Made by a program: the position numbers and the translations under genes. The notes beneath the pieces are model-generated. The model searched no databases and had not been told where the DNA came from. It saw nothing but the letters and a program-made list of their open reading frames with translations. Below are positions 5,531 through 5,980 of a stretch of DNA of 5,980 nt, one piece after another. Positions within the stretch are counted from its first letter, which is position 1. Each line of letters begins with the position of its first letter. Source of the stretch: Bacteroidales bacterium UBA1722 (GTDB lineage: Bacteria > Bacteroidota > Bacteroidia > Bacteroidales > UBA932); contig DCIQ01000145.1 of assembly GCA_002317435.1 (NCBI GenBank), positions 325 through 6,304 on the forward strand. Direction: 5' to 3'.

Positions 5531-5980
5531 ATGCGTATCCCGAGTGTCATAATCGCTTTGCTCATCTCCGTTTGTGCGGCGGCCACGGGTGCATATCCGT
5601 ATCCCGTGACGGTGAGACAGCCTGACGGCAATATCGTCAGGATAATGTTGCACGGGGACGAATTCTCCCGCTGGTCCACCGATATGCAGGGAAACCTTAT
5701 GGTGAGGGGACGGGACGGATATTGGCGACGGTCGGGTGCTGTGGATACAGACAGGATGAAGACGGTCAGGGAGACTAATCTCAGGAGGTATCGGGATGAT
5801 CTCTCCGAAATCCGCCCGGTGACCAAGTCGGGTGCTCCTGTCACTGACGTGTCTGTTCTGGTGGTTCCCGTACAGTTTCGGGATACCAAGTTCTCCAGAG
5901 ACGGATACCGGGAATATCTCTACGACAAACTGAATCTGCCCGGATACGGCGAGGGGGGGGCCACGGGTTCCGCCAAGGAC
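5531..5980 (+). CDS. M6-family secreted metalloprotease, N-terminal part (cut by window edge)
   Basis: An open frame of 150 codons runs from ATG 5531 to the window end. Residues 1-21 form a signal peptide: MRIPS, a hydrophobic core IIALLISVCAAA, then cleavage near ATGA. The Cys15 context (ISVC) is a poor lipobox, so a lipoprotein is less likely. The next block, YPYPVTVRQPDGNIVRIMLH, then GDEFSRWSTDMQGNLMV and GYW, is the propeptide-like N-terminal segment commonly found before M6 (immune inhibitor A-like) protease domains. The catalytic domain then begins with VSVLVVPVQFRDTKFS (107-122) and NLPGYGEGGATGSAKD (135-150), as in that family. The HExxH zinc site is beyond the window. Such enzymes are exported zinc proteases; in Bacteroidetes they often carry a C-terminal sorting domain, which cannot be seen here. 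It starts 9 bases after trkA, with no promoter between, so it may be co-transcribed. Eight G in a row (5953-5960) lie in frame within the GEGGA segment. Confidence 0.85.
   Translation, partial: MRIPSVIIALLISVCAAATGAYPYPVTVRQPDGNIVRIMLHGDEFSRWSTDMQGNLMVRGRDGYWRRSGAVDTDRMKTVRETNLRRYRDDLSEIRPVTKSGAPVTDVSVLVVPVQFRDTKFSRDGYREYLYDKLNLPGYGEGGATGSAKD

Noticed and set aside
4840..5889. 349-codon open frame on the minus strand, antisense to trkA and the M6 protease
   Set aside because: It crosses two real plus-strand genes and their junction and is Ser/Thr/Arg-rich without any motif. It is a shadow of codon bias.

Overview
The window looks like chromosomal DNA from a member of the Bacteroidota, most likely the order Bacteroidales. 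GC content is roughly 50 percent, and Arg AGG, Ile ATA and Gly GGA codons are common. The strongest clue is the promoter type: close copies of the Bacteroidetes -7 element (TAnnTTTG) stand before four transcription units, and classical Shine-Dalgarno sites are weak or absent. The protein families fit this too. I cannot name a genus from sequence alone.

Layout, left to right. Positions 1-151 (minus) hold the first 50 codons of a TrpB2-type tryptophan synthase beta subunit. Upstream of it, at about 198-347 (minus), is what appears to be a complete tryptophan attenuator: a -7 box, a 24-residue leader peptide with three consecutive Trp codons, mutually exclusive RNA pairings, and a hairpin ending in seven U. 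Next comes an unrecognised 168-residue protein (438-944, minus) with a beta-rich N-terminal part and two C-terminal membrane helices. Diverging from it, a plus-strand pair encodes a TSCPD-domain protein that unexpectedly carries a signal peptide (1060-1452) and, 13 bases later, a CPBP-family intramembrane protease (1466-2341).

A hairpin terminator separates this pair from the convergent long-chain acyl-CoA synthetase gene (2398-4086, minus). A short divergent promoter region of 88 bases, with a perfect 16-bp palindrome, lies between that gene and trkA (4175-5521, plus), which encodes the NAD-binding regulatory subunit of Trk/Ktr potassium uptake. Nine bases after trkA begins a secreted M6-family metalloprotease (from 5531), cut by the window end before its zinc site.

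The genes do not form one pathway. They are separate housekeeping, envelope and secretion units: tryptophan metabolism, fatty-acid activation, potassium homeostasis, an exported small Cys-rich protein with a membrane protease, and a secreted protease. I saw no mobile element, CRISPR array, tRNA or rRNA. The items most worth a second look are the Trp attenuator in front of a trpB2 gene and the exported TSCPD protein paired with a membrane protease.
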